Numbered from the stretch's first letter, positions 1-10,848 are shown. The stretch: 64,000 bases of DNA from Marinobacter sp. C7 (GCF_022343555.1 NZ_JAKQZH010000001.1:372001-436000), one strand, 5' to 3'. Translations and numbers: made by a program. Notes: generated by a model not told the origin, from the letters alone.

Positions 1-891
1 GTGTGGACAGTGCTTGGCACCTACACCACGCCTGATACTCGCTTCAAACGATCGATCCTGGCAGTCGTGTTGATGGATACCCTGGTCGCCGTTCTGGCCG
101 GTCTGATGATTTTTGCCCTTGCCAACGGCAGTACGGATTTTGACGGTGAGCGGGGCTTCAGCCTGTTGTTCGTGACCCTTCCGGTCTCCCTGGCCCAGTT
201 TCCCGGAAGCCAGCTGATTCTCGCCTGTGCCTTCCTGCTGGTGGTGATGGTTGTCTGGACAACCTCGCTGGCCCTGATGGAGCCTGTCGTTGGTTGGCTT
301 CGGGAGTGGACCGGGGCGCCAAGGGGCATCTCTGTCGTATTGGTCGGGTTGTTGGTCTGGCTGGCAGGACTGGTAACCCTGCTGTCGTTCAATCTGTGGG
401 CGGACTACCGTCTGTATGGGGCGACCCTGTTCCGATGGCTGGAGTTGTTCACGGGGGGCTTGCTGATTCCCCTGGTGGCGATCCTCGTTGCCCTGTTTAC
501 CGGCTGGTGCCTGACGCGGCGGCTGGCACACCAGTTGATCGGCCGAGCGCCGGGCCTGTTTGCACGGGTCTGGTATTGGGATATGCGCGCGGTACTTCCG
601 GTGGTGGTGGCGTACGTCGGTATCATGTACACCGCGTTCTCCCTGGACAGCCTGTGTGACAATGGCAGCGCTGCACTCTGGTGCGAGAGCCCCGCCGCCC
701 TCGCGCTGGAGGTGGTGCCGGATGAGGCGCCGGGGGCGGACTCCGGAGCACCGGTCTCTGATGGGCAGGGTAGTAGTGCTCCCTCCGAGCAGGCGAAACC
801 GGCGGATGGGGAGGAAGGCGCCGCCCCCGAACCGGTTGAACAGCCCGAAAATGCCCCCAAAGAGGACGAGATCCTTTATCATAGCGTTTGA
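1..891 (+). CDS. Sodium-dependent transporter, NSS/SNF family (C-terminal part)
   Basis: This is the C-terminal part of an inner-membrane Na+-coupled symporter of the neurotransmitter:sodium symporter type; the reading frame is open at base 1, so the N-terminus lies outside the window and the GTG at base 1 is probably internal. About six hydrophobic segments are visible over the first 220 residues, with family-like stretches such as TTSLALMEPVVGW and a final helix near VVVAYVGIMYTAFSL. The last 60 or so residues are a low-complexity tail rich in Pro, Glu, Ala and Ser, probably cytoplasmic and disordered. The substrate cannot be told from sequence; amino acids are usual for bacterial members. 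The stop lies 30 bases before the ratA start. Confidence 0.8.
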   Translation: MWTVLGTYTTPDTRFKRSILAVVLMDTLVAVLAGLMIFALANGSTDFDGERGFSLLFVTLPVSLAQFPGSQLILACAFLLVVMVVWTTSLALMEPVVGWLREWTGAPRGISVVLVGLLVWLAGLVTLLSFNLWADYRLYGATLFRWLELFTGGLLIPLVAILVALFTGWCLTRRLAHQLIGRAPGLFARVWYWDMRAVLPVVVAYVGIMYTAFSLDSLCDNGSAALWCESPAALALEVVPDEAPGADSGAPVSDGQGSSAPSEQAKPADGEEGAAPEPVEQPENAPKEDEILYHSV

Positions 892-921
892 TTCAGGCCG
901 TCTTTTTTGACTGAGGAGCCC

Positions 922-1365
922 ATGGCCCATCAGATTGATAAAACCGCACTTGTCATGCACTCCGCCGAGCGCATGTTCCATCTAGTCAACGATATCGCCC
1001 GCTATCCCGAGTTTCTGCCCTGGTGTGCCGGAGCCGAGGTCCACGACCAGGGCGAGGAGCAGGTGACCGCCTCCCTGGAAATCGCAAAAGGCGGGATCCG
1101 CCATCGTTTGACTACCCGTAACCAGCTGTTGATGCCTGAGGCCATCGAGATGAACCTGGTGGACGGTCCGTTCCAGAACCTCACTGGCCGCTGGCATTTC
1201 AAGGCTCTGGACGACAACGCCTGCAAGGTCATCCTGACCCTGGAATTCGAGTTCTCCGGGTCACTGTCCCGGATGACCTTCGGGCCGGTATTCAGTCAGG
1301 CTGCCAACACCATGGTGGACGCGTTCTGTCGCCGTGCAGACGAATTGTATCGGGGAGGAAGTTGA
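922..1365 (+). CDS. ratA: RatA-family protein, START/polyketide-cyclase fold
   Basis: A 147-residue single-domain START-like protein. Family members (E. coli RatA/PasT, eukaryotic Coq10) bind hydrophobic ligands such as ubiquinone; E. coli RatA has also been reported to block 70S ribosome association. Typical stretches are VNDIARYPEFLPWC near residues 22-35 and NLTGRWHF near 88-95. The ATG at 922 is chosen over an in-frame TTG at 907 because GAGGAG lies just ahead of it and the mature family begins there. It overlaps rnfH by one base, the usual ratA-rnfH pairing in gammaproteobacteria. Whether it acts as a toxin or as a quinone-binding helper cannot be decided here. Confidence 0.9.
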   Translation: MAHQIDKTALVMHSAERMFHLVNDIARYPEFLPWCAGAEVHDQGEEQVTASLEIAKGGIRHRLTTRNQLLMPEAIEMNLVDGPFQNLTGRWHFKALDDNACKVILTLEFEFSGSLSRMTFGPVFSQAANTMVDAFCRRADELYRGGS

Positions 1366-1646
1366 TGATTCGGGTAGAGGTCGCTTACGCCCGTCCTGAC
1401 AAACAGGAAATCGTGCCCGTCAGGGTGCCCGAGGGTACGACTGCGCTTGAAGCCGCGAAGCTGTCCGGGATTGCGGATATTTTTCCCGAAGTGGATCCGG
1501 ATTCGATTGATATGGGCATCTTCGGGAAGGTCATCAAAGACCCGGCAGCGCACGAGTTGCGTGACGGTGATCGTGTGGAGCTGTACCGGCCGCTCAAGAT
1601 CGACCCGAAACAGGCGCGCCTGAATCGGGCCAGGAAGAAGGCCTGA
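1365..1646 (+). CDS. rnfH: RnfH family ubiquitin-like protein
   Basis: A 93-residue beta-grasp protein of the RnfH (UPF0125) family. The diagnostic ending GDRVELYRPLKIDPKQARLN followed by a basic tail is present. The ATG at 1365 shares its A with the ratA stop (TGATG), and GGAGG lies eight bases upstream inside ratA, so the two are translationally coupled. The name comes from association with rnf electron-transport genes in some bacteria, but the ratA-rnfH pair is common without rnf and the function is unsettled. It has been proposed to partner RatA in a toxin-antitoxin pair, which is not well supported. Confidence 0.9.
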   Translation: MIRVEVAYARPDKQEIVPVRVPEGTTALEAAKLSGIADIFPEVDPDSIDMGIFGKVIKDPAAHELRDGDRVELYRPLKIDPKQARLNRARKKA

Positions 1647-1653
1647 ACCGCGC

Positions 1654-1980
1654 TCAGTAGGCGGGTGTTTCCTCAAGCAGCTTTGCTTCGTAATGTGAAA
1701 AGCTATCGCCGTCATAGTAGACAACAATCCGTTGCTCCTGGATGTCTCCGCCCCTTCTCTGGAAAGTATAGATGTAGTACTCCCGGGAAAGGTCCACCGG
1801 GTTGATGGTCAGTGGCGTGCCAAGCAGCGCATGGACCTGACTCCGGGGCATGCCGGCGTTCAGTGAGGTCAGCTCTTCATCGGTCACGATGTTGCCTTGC
1901 TGGACGTTGATCTTGTAGACGCCAGGGAAGACACAACCGGTCATAAAGAGAGTGAGAATGAGAGCTGTGAGCTTTTGCAT
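1654..1980 (-). CDS. bamE: Outer membrane assembly factor BamE (lipoprotein)
   Basis: A 108-residue outer-membrane lipoprotein, the small subunit of the BAM complex that inserts beta-barrel proteins. The start MQKLTALILTLF leads to a lipobox MTGC with the lipidated Cys at residue 16, followed by the SmpA/OmlA fold (GMPRSQVHALLGTP near 45-60 and YYIYTFQRRGG near 75-85). The frame stays open further upstream, but only this start gives a signal peptide. It is divergent from fur with 122 bases between them, the same bamE/fur arrangement as in Pseudomonas. Confidence 0.95.
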   Translation of the reverse strand: MQKLTALILTLFMTGCVFPGVYKINVQQGNIVTDEELTSLNAGMPRSQVHALLGTPLTINPVDLSREYYIYTFQRRGGDIQEQRIVVYYDGDSFSHYEAKLLEETPAY

Positions 1981-2102
1981 CGCCGGGGGAAATCCTCTAT
2001 CTTGAAATCGCCTGCCAGAAGCAGGTGTGACACGGGTTGACCGTAAAATGGCGGCTTCATCATACCGGAAGCCGTGAGGCACACCAAAGAGCGAATAGTA
2101 AC

Positions 2103-2525
2103 ATGTCATCTGAAAACGCCGAATTACGAAAAGTCGGTCTGAAGGTCACCCTGCCACGGGTCAAGATCTTCAATATTCTGGAGAACGCCCAAGAGCACCA
2201 CCTCAGTGCCGAAGACGTTTATAAGAAGCTGCTGGAGCAGGGAGATGACGTGGGGCTGGCGACGGTGTACCGGGTGCTGACCCAGTTCGAGGCGGCGGGT
2301 CTGGTTCTTCGCCACAACTTCGAGGGCGGTCACGCGGTGTTCGAGATGGCGGGCGATGATCATCACGATCACATGGTTTGCACCCAGACGGGTGAGGTCA
2401 TCGAGTTCGTGGACGAAGTGATCGAGGAGCGTCAGAAGAAGATCGCGGAAGAGCACGGCTATGAAATCGTGGATCACAGCCTGATTCTCTATGTGAAGCC
2501 GATGAAGGCCAAAGAAGGCGAATAA
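2103..2525 (+). CDS. fur: Ferric uptake regulator Fur
   Basis: A 140-residue Fe2+-dependent repressor that controls iron acquisition genes. The N-terminal winged helix includes HHLSAEDVYKKLLEQG and the recognition helix VGLATVYRVLTQFEAAG; the C-terminal dimerisation and metal-binding part carries GHAVFEMAGDDHHDHMVC. Only one Cys follows the HHDH motif (MVCTQTGEV) where E. coli Fur has CxxC, so a CxxC structural zinc site as in E. coli is not present; Pseudomonas Fur also departs from the E. coli pattern here. The start at 2103 matches the family N-terminus (MSSENAELRKVGLKVTLPR). Confidence 0.96.
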   Translation: MSSENAELRKVGLKVTLPRVKIFNILENAQEHHLSAEDVYKKLLEQGDDVGLATVYRVLTQFEAAGLVLRHNFEGGHAVFEMAGDDHHDHMVCTQTGEVIEFVDEVIEERQKKIAEEHGYEIVDHSLILYVKPMKAKEGE

Positions 2526-2540
2526 ACCGGACAAACCCAG

Positions 2541-2569
2541 AAAAAAAGGGGCAGGTATCAGCCTGCCCC
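2541..2569 (-). terminator. Rho-independent terminator of recN
   Basis: Read on the minus strand, GGGGCAGG and CCTGCCCC form an eight-base stem followed by seven T, 45 bases past the recN stop. The plus strand has no T-run after the stem, so it would act mainly on recN rather than fur. Confidence 0.85.
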
Positions 2570-2613
2570 AAACAGCTCTCAGGATCGAGAGGGGTAGAGG
2601 TCCTTGGTCCGCC

Positions 2614-4293
2614 TCAGTGGTGGGTTGCCTGCCCTTTCGAAAACATCTCCCGGGCATGAGCAATGGTTTGCTCGGTCATGTCCACGCCGCCGAGCATTCT
2701 CGCCACTTCACTGATCCTTCCCTTGTCATCGAGTGCCTCGATTTTCGAGAAAGTGGCATCCTTTTCTGTAAATTTGCTGACAAACAGGTGCTGATGGCAC
2801 TGCGCTGCCACCTGTGGCAAATGGGTCACACACAGTACCTGGCCGTTGCTGCCCAGGGTGCGCAAGAGCTTGCCCACCACTTCCGCGGTACCACCTCCGA
2901 TGCCGACATCGACCTCGTCGAACACCAGTGTGGGTGTGGTGGAGGTCTGGGCGACCACCACCTGGATGGCCAGGCTGATCCGTGACAGTTCACCGCCGGA
3001 GGCCACCTTCGCGAGGGATCGGGCCGGCTGACCGGGGTTGGCGCTGACCAGAAACTCGATGTCCTCCATGCCGTGTGGGGCCGGTTGGTCATCGCTGTTC
3101 CGGTTAAGATGGGTGACAAATTGCACCGACGGCATGCTCAGCTGGGCCAGTTCCTCGGCGATACGCTGATCCAGCTCCACCGCAGCCTGCTGGCGTGCGT
3201 TGGTAAGTTTGCCGGCAAGCGCGTCAAAGCTGGCGCGTTGATTTTCCAGGTCGGCTTCCAGTTGTTCCAGGCTGCCTTCGCCACCCTCCAGTTCGGCCAG
3301 TTCGCCGCTCAAGCGGGCTTGTAGTTCCGGAAGCTCTTCAGGGGTAATGCGATGCTTGCGCGCCATCTGGTAGATCGCGCTCAGGCGTTCTTCTACCTCG
3401 GCGAGGCGGGCCGGGTCTGCCTCGTAATCCTCGACAAAACGGCGCAGGTTGTCGCCGGCCTCGGAAACCTGGATCTGGGCCTCGTTCAGCATCTGTACGG
3501 TATCGGCCAGTGCGGGCACCTCCACTGGCAGTTGCTCGAGTTGTTGCAGGGCCTGGCGGATCAGGTCCGAGGCGCTGGTCTCGTCTTCGGTGCACAGCAG
3601 GGCAGCCTGATGGCTGCTGTGCAGTACTGAATCCGCCTGGCTCAGCTGGGCCTGTTCCTGTTCCAGGGCTTCCTGTTCGCCGTCTTCCAGGGCGAGTCGA
3701 TCCAACTCCTCCACCTGGTAGCGAAGAAGTTGCAGTCGTGCTTCGGCCTCGTCGGCATTCTGCTGTCGTTCGGTCAGGCGCTGGCGGGTCTGTTGCCAGG
3801 CCTTCCAGGCGGCCCGGGTATCGGCAGCCAGCGTTTCGACGCCGGCGAACTCGTCGAGCAATTTGCGGTGAGTCTCCCGGCGCAGCAGGGACTGATGCTG
3901 ATGCTGGCTGTGGATGTCCATCAGCAGACCGCCCAGCTCCTTGAGGTGTGCCAGAGGGCAGGGCTGGCCGTTGATATAGGCACGGGAACGACCGTCCTTG
4001 CTGATGACACGGCGAAGGATGCAGTCGTCGTCATCGTCCAGTTCGTGCTGGCCGAGCCACTCGGCGGCTTCGGGAATGTTGCTGACATCAAAGGTGGCGG
4101 TGATGTCCGCCCGTTTGGCGCCATGGCGGACCGCTCCTGCATCTGCGCGCCCACCCATGGCAAGTCCGAGGGCATCGAGAACGATGGATTTGCCCGCACC
4201 GGTTTCTCCGGTCAGTGCCGTCATCCCCTTGTTGAACTGGAGTTCCACTCGTTCGGCAATGGCGTAATTGGAAACCGTAAGTTGTGTGAGCAT
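2614..4293 (-). CDS. recN: DNA repair protein RecN
   Basis: A 559-residue SMC-like ATPase of double-strand break repair. Walker A GETGAGKS lies at residues 29-36; the middle is a long coiled coil rich in Glu, Gln and Leu; the C-terminal head carries the signature [14 protein letters not shown] and Walker [14 protein letters not shown]. Length and architecture match the family. Two LexA-type boxes lie 64-98 bases upstream, so SOS induction is expected as in E. coli. It is divergent from grpE and ends in its own terminator. Confidence 0.97.
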   Translation of the reverse strand: MLTQLTVSNYAIAERVELQFNKGMTALTGETGAGKSIVLDALGLAMGGRADAGAVRHGAKRADITATFDVSNIPEAAEWLGQHELDDDDDCILRRVISKDGRSRAYINGQPCPLAHLKELGGLLMDIHSQHQHQSLLRRETHRKLLDEFAGVETLAADTRAAWKAWQQTRQRLTERQQNADEAEARLQLLRYQVEELDRLALEDGEQEALEQEQAQLSQADSVLHSSHQAALLCTEDETSASDLIRQALQQLEQLPVEVPALADTVQMLNEAQIQVSEAGDNLRRFVEDYEADPARLAEVEERLSAIYQMARKHRITPEELPELQARLSGELAELEGGEGSLEQLEADLENQRASFDALAGKLTNARQQAAVELDQRIAEELAQLSMPSVQFVTHLNRNSDDQPAPHGMEDIEFLVSANPGQPARSLAKVASGGELSRISLAIQVVVAQTSTTPTLVFDEVDVGIGGGTAEVVGKLLRTLGSNGQVLCVTHLPQVAAQCHQHLFVSKFTEKDATFSKIEALDDKGRISEVARMLGGVDMTEQTIAHAREMFSKGQATHH

Positions 4294-4356
4294 GGATAAC
4301 CTCCGCTCCCGATTCAGAATCCGTTGTTGAGTGCTTGTTGATGACCGTCTGCAGTA

Positions 4357-4372
4357 CTGTTTTTACATACAG
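4357..4372. promoter_or_regulatory. LexA (SOS) box 1 upstream of recN
   Basis: CTG-N10-CAG with an AT-rich centre (CTGTTTTTACATACAG), matching the gammaproteobacterial LexA consensus CTGT-(AT)n-ACAG. It lies 64 bases upstream of the recN start. Confidence 0.85.
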
Positions 4373-4375
4373 TGA

Positions 4376-4391
4376 CTGTGAATATATACAG
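4376..4391. promoter_or_regulatory. LexA (SOS) box 2 upstream of recN
   Basis: A second CTG-N10-CAG site (CTGTGAATATATACAG), three bases past box 1. Centre-to-centre spacing is 19 bases, about two helical turns, which suits cooperative LexA binding. E. coli recN also has multiple SOS boxes. Confidence 0.88.
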
Positions 4392-4398
4392 GGTTTTA

Positions 4399-4414
4399 CC
4401 TGTTTGCAAACAGG
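4399..4414. promoter_or_regulatory. 16-base perfect palindrome between recN and grpE
   Basis: CCTGTTTGCAAACAGG is a perfect dyad lying between the LexA boxes and the sigma-32 promoter. The CTG to CAG spacing is eight rather than ten, so it is not a standard LexA site. It could be a degenerate SOS box, another operator or part of the recN promoter region; no assignment is possible. Confidence 0.4.
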
Positions 4415-4451
4415 CCGGCGGGAATTTCTTCGCGATTACGGCGCAAAATGG

Positions 4452-4478
4452 TTGAAACCCGGAGAGTGGGCCCCATAT
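4452..4478 (+). promoter_or_regulatory. Sigma-32 heat-shock promoter of grpE
   Basis: TTGAAA at 4452-4457 and CCCCATAT at 4471-4478 are separated by 13 bases, almost identical to the sigma-32 consensus (CTTGAAA / CCCCATNT). The grpE start is 94 bases further on. Confidence 0.9.
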
Positions 4479-4571
4479 CCGTTCGCAAATACAGTTTTCC
4501 GGCTCGCTTCGGCCGGGAGCACATTTCAATCGGCCGTGTATCTGGCCGCTGGAGATCTAGCAGGAGAAGTC

Positions 4572-5150
4572 ATGAGCACTGACGAGAACCGCAACGAACA
4601 GGCAGAGGAATTGAAGGAAGCGACCGAGGCGGCTGCCGAGGAAGCGCAGGCTGTAGGGGAAGAAGCTCAGGAAGGCGAAGAGGTTTCCGAGGTGGAAGCC
4701 CTCAACGCCCAGGTCCAGGAGCTCAAGGATCAGGTGCTGCGCACCCAGGCGGAAATGCAGAACGTGCGTCGCCGGTCGGAAATCGATGTCGAGAAGGCGC
4801 ACAAATTCGCCCTCGAGAAGTTCGTGAAGGAACTGCTGCCCGTGGCGGATAGCCTGGAAAAAGCGGTGGAAAGCACCGAAGGCCAGGAAGAGGCCGGTGA
4901 ACTGGTGGCCTCCATCCGTGAGGGCGTGGAAATGACTCTCGACCTGTTCATGAAAAGTCTGGCGAAGTTCAATGTCGAGCAGCTGAACCCGGTAGGTGAG
5001 CCGTTCGATCCGCAGCAGCATGAGGCTATGTCCATGGTGCCGGCGCCGGATGCAGAGCCCAACAGCGTGGTTAACGTCGTGCAGAAGGGTTACCTGCTCA
5101 ACGGCCGCGTGGTGCGCCCGGCGATGGTCATCGTCGCCAAGGCCGATTAA
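4572..5150 (+). CDS. grpE: Nucleotide exchange factor GrpE
   Basis: A 192-residue exchange factor that releases ADP from DnaK. An acidic N-terminal stretch of about 45 residues is followed by the long dimerising helix (around 50-110, [20 protein letters not shown]) and the beta-domain carrying [19 protein letters not shown] and the ending [16 protein letters not shown]. The ATG at 4572 has AGGAG just upstream; the frame is open earlier but the upstream part has no family similarity. It sits under a near-consensus sigma-32 promoter, 117 bases before dnaK. Confidence 0.96.
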   Translation: MSTDENRNEQAEELKEATEAAAEEAQAVGEEAQEGEEVSEVEALNAQVQELKDQVLRTQAEMQNVRRRSEIDVEKAHKFALEKFVKELLPVADSLEKAVESTEGQEEAGELVASIREGVEMTLDLFMKSLAKFNVEQLNPVGEPFDPQQHEAMSMVPAPDAEPNSVVNVVQKGYLLNGRVVRPAMVIVAKAD

Positions 5151-5169
5151 CGAAAAATTCGCCGGCAGG

Positions 5170-5197
5170 CTTGAAAAGCCGATTAAAGCGCCAATAT
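5170..5197 (+). promoter_or_regulatory. Probable sigma-32 promoter of dnaK
   Basis: CTTGAAA at 5170-5176 is followed after about 13 bases by GCCAATAT at 5190-5197, a weaker match to CCCCATNT. It lies in the 117-base grpE-dnaK gap, 70 bases before the dnaK start. Confidence 0.55.
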
Positions 5198-5267
5198 AGC
5201 GAGTAAATAGCGAGAAGCCGGGGGCGACATACTCCGGGAAAGCATTCAGAAGAATTGGAGTGATTCG

Positions 5268-7193
5268 ATGAGCAAGATTATTGGTATCGACCTGGGAACC
5301 ACAAACTCCTGCGTGGCCATCATGGATGGCGACAAGGTAAAGGTAATCGAGAACGCCGAGGGTGATCGCACCACCCCGTCCATCATTGCCTACACCGAAG
5401 ACGGCGAAACCCTGGTTGGTCAGTCTGCCAAGCGCCAGGCCGTTACCAACCCGGCGAACACGCTGTACGCCATCAAGCGTCTGATCGGTCGTCGTTTCGA
5501 GGACGACGTGGTCCAGAAAGACATCAAGATGGTGCCGTACACCATCACCAAGGCGGACAACGGTGACGCCTGGGTTGAGGTGAAGGGCAAGAAGATGGCA
5601 CCGCCGCAGGTGTCCGCGGAAGTTCTGAAGAAGATGAAGAAGACCGCGGAAGAGTACCTGGGCGAGACCGTGACCGAGGCGGTGATCACTGTGCCGGCCT
5701 ACTTCAACGATAGCCAGCGTCAGGCCACCAAGGATGCCGGCAAGATCGCCGGTCTGGAAGTGAAGCGGATCATCAACGAGCCGACCGCCGCAGCGCTGGC
5801 CTATGGCCTGGACAAGAAGAGCGGTGACCGCACCGTGGCCGTTTACGACCTGGGCGGTGGTACCTTCGACCTGTCCATCATCGAGATTGCCGACGTGGAC
5901 GGCGAGCACCAGTTCGAAGTGCTGGCCACCAACGGTGATACCTTCCTGGGTGGTGAAGACTTCGACCTGAAAGTGATCGAGTACCTGGCCGACCAGTTCA
6001 AGAAAGACAGCGGCATCGACTTGCGTGGCGATTCCCTGGCAATGCAGCGTCTGAAGGAAGCGGCCGAGAAGGCCAAGATCGAGCTGTCCAGCAGCCAGCA
6101 GACCGACGTGAACCTGCCGTACATCACGGCGGATCAGAGTGGTCCGAAGCACATGAACGTCAAACTGACCCGTGCCAAGCTGGAATCCCTGGTCGAGGAC
6201 CTGGTCCAGCGCAGCCTTGAGCCGTGTAAGGTCGCTCTGAAGGACTCTGGCATGAGTGCCAGCGAAGTGGATGAAGTCATCCTGGTAGGCGGTCAGACTC
6301 GTATGCCTTTGGTTCAGGAGAAGGTAAAAGAGTTCTTCGGCAAGGAGCCGCGCAAGGACGTGAACCCGGACGAAGCAGTGGCCATGGGTGCTGCCATTCA
6401 GGCCGCGGTACTGTCCGGTGATGTGAAAGACGTCCTGCTGCTCGACGTGACCCCGCTGACCCTCGGTATCGAAACCATGGGTGGCGTGGCCACTCCGCTG
6501 ATCGAGAAGAACACCACGATTCCGACCAAGAAGTCGCAGACCTTCTCCACTGCGGAAGACAACCAGACTGCCGTGACCATCCACGTGGTTCAGGGTGAGC
6601 GCAAGCAGGCGTCCGGTAACAAGTCGCTGGGCCGTTTCGACCTGGCAGACATCCCGCCGGCGCCGCGCGGTGTGCCGCAGATCGAAGTGACCTTCGACAT
6701 CGACGCCAACGGCATCCTGAACGTGTCCGCGAAGGACAAGGCAACAGGTAAAGAGCAGTCCATCGTGATCAAGGCCTCTTCCGGTCTGAACGAGGACGAG
6801 ATCGAGAAGATGGTGCAGGACGCCGAGGCCAATGCCGAAGAGGATCGCAAGTTCGAGGAGCTGGTTCAGGTCCGAAACCAGGGCGACGCCATGGTTCACG
6901 CCGTGCGCAAGACCCTGAGTGAAGCCGGTGACAAGGTCAGTGACAGCGAGAAAGAGTCCATCGAAGCTTCCATCAAGGAGCTCGAAGAGGCGCTGGAAGG
7001 TTCCGATAAGGAAGACATCGAAGCCAAGACCCAGAAGCTGACCGAAGTCTCTTCCGAGCTGGCCCAGAAGATGTACGCGGATCAGGCCGAACAGGCGCAG
7101 CAGGCTGGCGGGCAGGAAGGTGCCCAGTCCCAGTCAGCTGATGACGCTGTGGACGCCGAGTTCGAAGAAGTCAAAGACGACGACAAGAAGTAA
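5268..7193 (+). CDS. dnaK: Chaperone DnaK (Hsp70)
   Basis: A 641-residue ATP-dependent chaperone. The actin-like ATPase domain shows the phosphate-1 motif [17 protein letters not shown] at the N-terminus, [16 protein letters not shown] near 145 and [14 protein letters not shown] near 195. The linker [19 protein letters not shown] near 390 leads to the substrate-binding domain and helical lid, and the C-terminus ends in an acidic [13 protein letters not shown] tail of the bacterial EEV type. Length matches E. coli DnaK (638). It is flanked by its cofactors grpE and dnaJ. Confidence 0.98.
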   Translation: MSKIIGIDLGTTNSCVAIMDGDKVKVIENAEGDRTTPSIIAYTEDGETLVGQSAKRQAVTNPANTLYAIKRLIGRRFEDDVVQKDIKMVPYTITKADNGDAWVEVKGKKMAPPQVSAEVLKKMKKTAEEYLGETVTEAVITVPAYFNDSQRQATKDAGKIAGLEVKRIINEPTAAALAYGLDKKSGDRTVAVYDLGGGTFDLSIIEIADVDGEHQFEVLATNGDTFLGGEDFDLKVIEYLADQFKKDSGIDLRGDSLAMQRLKEAAEKAKIELSSSQQTDVNLPYITADQSGPKHMNVKLTRAKLESLVEDLVQRSLEPCKVALKDSGMSASEVDEVILVGGQTRMPLVQEKVKEFFGKEPRKDVNPDEAVAMGAAIQAAVLSGDVKDVLLLDVTPLTLGIETMGGVATPLIEKNTTIPTKKSQTFSTAEDNQTAVTIHVVQGERKQASGNKSLGRFDLADIPPAPRGVPQIEVTFDIDANGILNVSAKDKATGKEQSIVIKASSGLNEDEIEKMVQDAEANAEEDRKFEELVQVRNQGDAMVHAVRKTLSEAGDKVSDSEKESIEASIKELEEALEGSDKEDIEAKTQKLTEVSSELAQKMYADQAEQAQQAGGQEGAQSQSADDAVDAEFEEVKDDDKK

Positions 7194-7215
7194 ATCTGAC
7201 GTACATCAGGTAGTT

Positions 7216-7245
7216 GGAAAACGCGGGGGTTACCCCGCGTTTTCC
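7216..7245 (+). terminator. Hairpin between dnaK and dnaJ
   Basis: A 13-base perfect stem (7216-7228 with 7233-7245) and a four-base loop, with TTTT inside the 3' arm but little T-run beyond it. It probably lowers read-through or sets the dnaK 3' end, giving more DnaK than DnaJ. Confidence 0.65.
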
Positions 7246-7271
7246 GCGTTATAAATACAGGGTTTTATAGC

Positions 7272-9231
<1,960 letters not shown>

Positions 9232-9272
9232 TGCCCCCTTTGCCTGAGGCTCCCTCTGCGGGCTGTCTCTGA

Positions 9273-9467
9273 GGCAGGGGATTGGGCTCCTTCTTCCGGG
9301 AATGTTGAAGGCCACGGATGGCCTGAAACAAGCGCACATGGGTGAGGCCGAGCGTTTATGAAGCGGAGCTTCATGCGACAGCCGAACGGCAGCAATCTGT
9401 GATTGCTGGCTGGACCCCGAAGGGGGGCTCGTAGCGGTTCCCGGAAGGACGACTCCAAGCGCCTGCC
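9273..9467 (+). repeat. Structured inverted-arm element, copy A1
   Basis: A 195-base element. Arms of 30 bases (9273-9302 and 9438-9467) are complementary without gaps at most positions, with the ten innermost pairs perfect; the core 9303-9437 is 135 bases and closely similar to copies A2 (54331-54520, reversed) and A3 (58897-59089). The core starts TGTTGAAGGCC and ends GTAGCGG. Internal hairpins are GGCCA/TGGCC, ATGAAGC/GCTTCAT, CAGCAATC/GATTGCTG and CCCC/GGGG. The outer arm sequence differs from the other copies except for the innermost CCGGGAA, shared with A3. No protein is encoded. It begins 41 bases after the dapB stop. Confidence 0.85.
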
Positions 9468-9527
9468 GGATTACCGGTCAAGCTCCCGCCGGTGCTCCGT
9501 CCAAACACGAGGGAGGGACATTTCTCG

Positions 9528-9556
9528 TGGACAGAAAGCGCCATATTTCCTACAAT
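9528..9556 (+). promoter_or_regulatory. Sigma-70 promoter of carA
   Basis: TGGACA at 9528-9533 and TACAAT at 9551-9556 with an ideal 17-base spacer. Transcription would start near 9563, giving a leader of about 155 bases that holds a terminator-like hairpin and a short open frame before carA. Confidence 0.75.
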
Positions 9557-9607
9557 AAGGCGATTTATTTGCACCAAGCGTAGCTTTGAGAAGCTTTTAA
9601 GAGTTTT

Positions 9608-9706
9608 ATGAAAAGCGGGACGGAGTTTTTACTCCCTCTCGCTTTTTTGCGACCTGAATTTGCGCTTGCGTTCCTGTTCGTGACGAACTTATCCGCCACT
9701 CGATGA
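9608..9706 (+). CDS. Possible carA leader peptide (32 residues)
   Basis: A short frame beginning [18 protein letters not shown] and ending at a TGA (9704-9706) just before carA, read through the attenuator hairpin. Such an arrangement would let a ribosome close behind RNA polymerase prevent the hairpin, as in pyrBI-type pyrimidine attenuation. The Pseudomonas carA leader is also reported to encode a small peptide. No clear Shine-Dalgarno site is visible, so translation is uncertain. Confidence 0.35.
   Translation: MKSGTEFLLPLAFLRPEFALAFLFVTNLSATR
9611..9648 (+). terminator. Attenuator-like terminator in the carA leader
   Basis: AAAAGCGGGACGGAG and CTCCCTCTCGCTTTT form a 15-base stem with two mismatches around a TTTTTA loop, followed by more T. 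It lies about 50 bases into the predicted transcript and 70 bases before carA, so it would stop transcription unless melted. Pyrimidine-responsive attenuation is the likeliest role. Confidence 0.65.
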
Positions 9707-9717
9707 GGATACAAGCC

Positions 9718-10848
9718 TTGAGCACACCAGCAATCCTTGCACTCGCAGACGGAAGCCTCTTCTACGGCACCGCCATGGGCGCTGACGGAGAAACCAGCGG
9801 CGAGGTGGTGTTCAACACCGCCATGACCGGCTATCAGGAAATCCTGACCGATCCGTCCTACTCCCGCCAGATCGTCACCCTGACGTATCCGCACATCGGC
9901 AATACCGGAGTGAATGAAGAGGATATCGAATCCGATCGTATCCAGGCCGCCGGCCTGATTATCCGCGATCTGCCCCTGCTGGCCAGCAACTGGCGCAGCC
10001 AGGGTAGTCTGCAAGACTACCTGCGAAGCAACAACATTGTTGGAATTGCCGACATCGACACCCGCCGCCTGACCCGAATCCTCCGGGACAAGGGCTCCCA
10101 GAACGGCGCCATCGTCGCCGGCGAAAATGCCACCGCCGAGCGCGCCCTGGAGCTGGCCAAGGCGTTCCCCGGGCTAAAAGGCATGGACCTCGCCAAGGAA
10201 GTCACCTGTGACAAGACCTGGCAGTGGAGTCAGACCGAGTGGAGCCTGGATTCAGGCTATGGTGAGCGCACCGAGGCGAAATTCAAGGTGGTGGCCTGGG
10301 ATTACGGCGTCAAGCTGAACATCCTGCGCATGCTCGCGGCCCGTGGCTGCGACATCACGGTGGTACCGGCCCAAACGCCGGCTTCGGAAGTGTTGGCCAT
10401 GAATCCGGATGGCATCTTCCTGTCCAACGGCCCCGGTGACCCCGAACCCTGCGATTACGCCATCAAGGCCATCCAGGAAGTGCTCGAAACCGAGATCCCG
10501 GTATTCGGCATTTGCCTCGGTCACCAGTTGCTGGCCCTGGCCAGCGGCGCCGGCACCATGAAAATGGGGCACGGCCACCATGGCGCCAACCACCCAGTGC
10601 AGGACATTGCCAAAGGCACCGTGATGATCACCAGCCAGAACCACGGCTTCGCTGTGGACGAGGCAACATTGCCCGCAAACGTTGAGGCGACTCACAAGTC
10701 CCTGTTCGACGGCACGCTGCAGGGCATCCGCCGGACCGACAAGCCGGCTTACAGCTTCCAGGGCCACCCGGAAGCGAGCCCCGGTCCTCACGACGTGGCG
10801 CCCCTGTTTGACGAGTTTATCCGCCTGATGGAAACGCGATCCGCCTGA
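9718..10848 (+). CDS. carA: Carbamoyl-phosphate synthase small subunit
   Basis: A 376-residue glutamine amidotransferase subunit that supplies ammonia to CarB for arginine and pyrimidine synthesis. The N-terminal CPSase domain contains [21 protein letters not shown]; the class I GATase domain has the nucleophile Cys266 in [11 protein letters not shown] and the His350/Glu352 pair in GHPEAS. TTG at 9718 is preferred because GAGGA lies eight bases upstream and [13 protein letters not shown] matches the family start; an in-frame ATG at 9703 would add five residues and lacks a good ribosome site. It is followed by carB after 81 bases. Confidence 0.95.
   Translation: MSTPAILALADGSLFYGTAMGADGETSGEVVFNTAMTGYQEILTDPSYSRQIVTLTYPHIGNTGVNEEDIESDRIQAAGLIIRDLPLLASNWRSQGSLQDYLRSNNIVGIADIDTRRLTRILRDKGSQNGAIVAGENATAERALELAKAFPGLKGMDLAKEVTCDKTWQWSQTEWSLDSGYGERTEAKFKVVAWDYGVKLNILRMLAARGCDITVVPAQTPASEVLAMNPDGIFLSNGPGDPEPCDYAIKAIQEVLETEIPVFGICLGHQLLALASGAGTMKMGHGHHGANHPVQDIAKGTVMITSQNHGFAVDEATLPANVEATHKSLFDGTLQGIRRTDKPAYSFQGHPEASPGPHDVAPLFDEFIRLMETRSA

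Noticed and set aside
4557..6899. 780-codon open frame antisense to grpE-dnaK
   Set aside because: Long antisense frames opposite dnaK are a known codon-bias artefact; the translation is rich in His, Leu, Gly and Val, without any domain, and both genes on the plus strand are certain.
9273..9467. Family A elements considered as integron attC sites
   Set aside because: attC sites have conserved outer boxes and a variable centre; these have the opposite pattern, lack GTTRRRY/RYYYAAC boxes and are not next to gene cassettes or an integrase.
9273..9467. Family A elements considered as ordinary terminators
   Set aside because: The T-run expected after the 3' arm is missing in all three copies, and the conserved 135-base core is not needed for termination.
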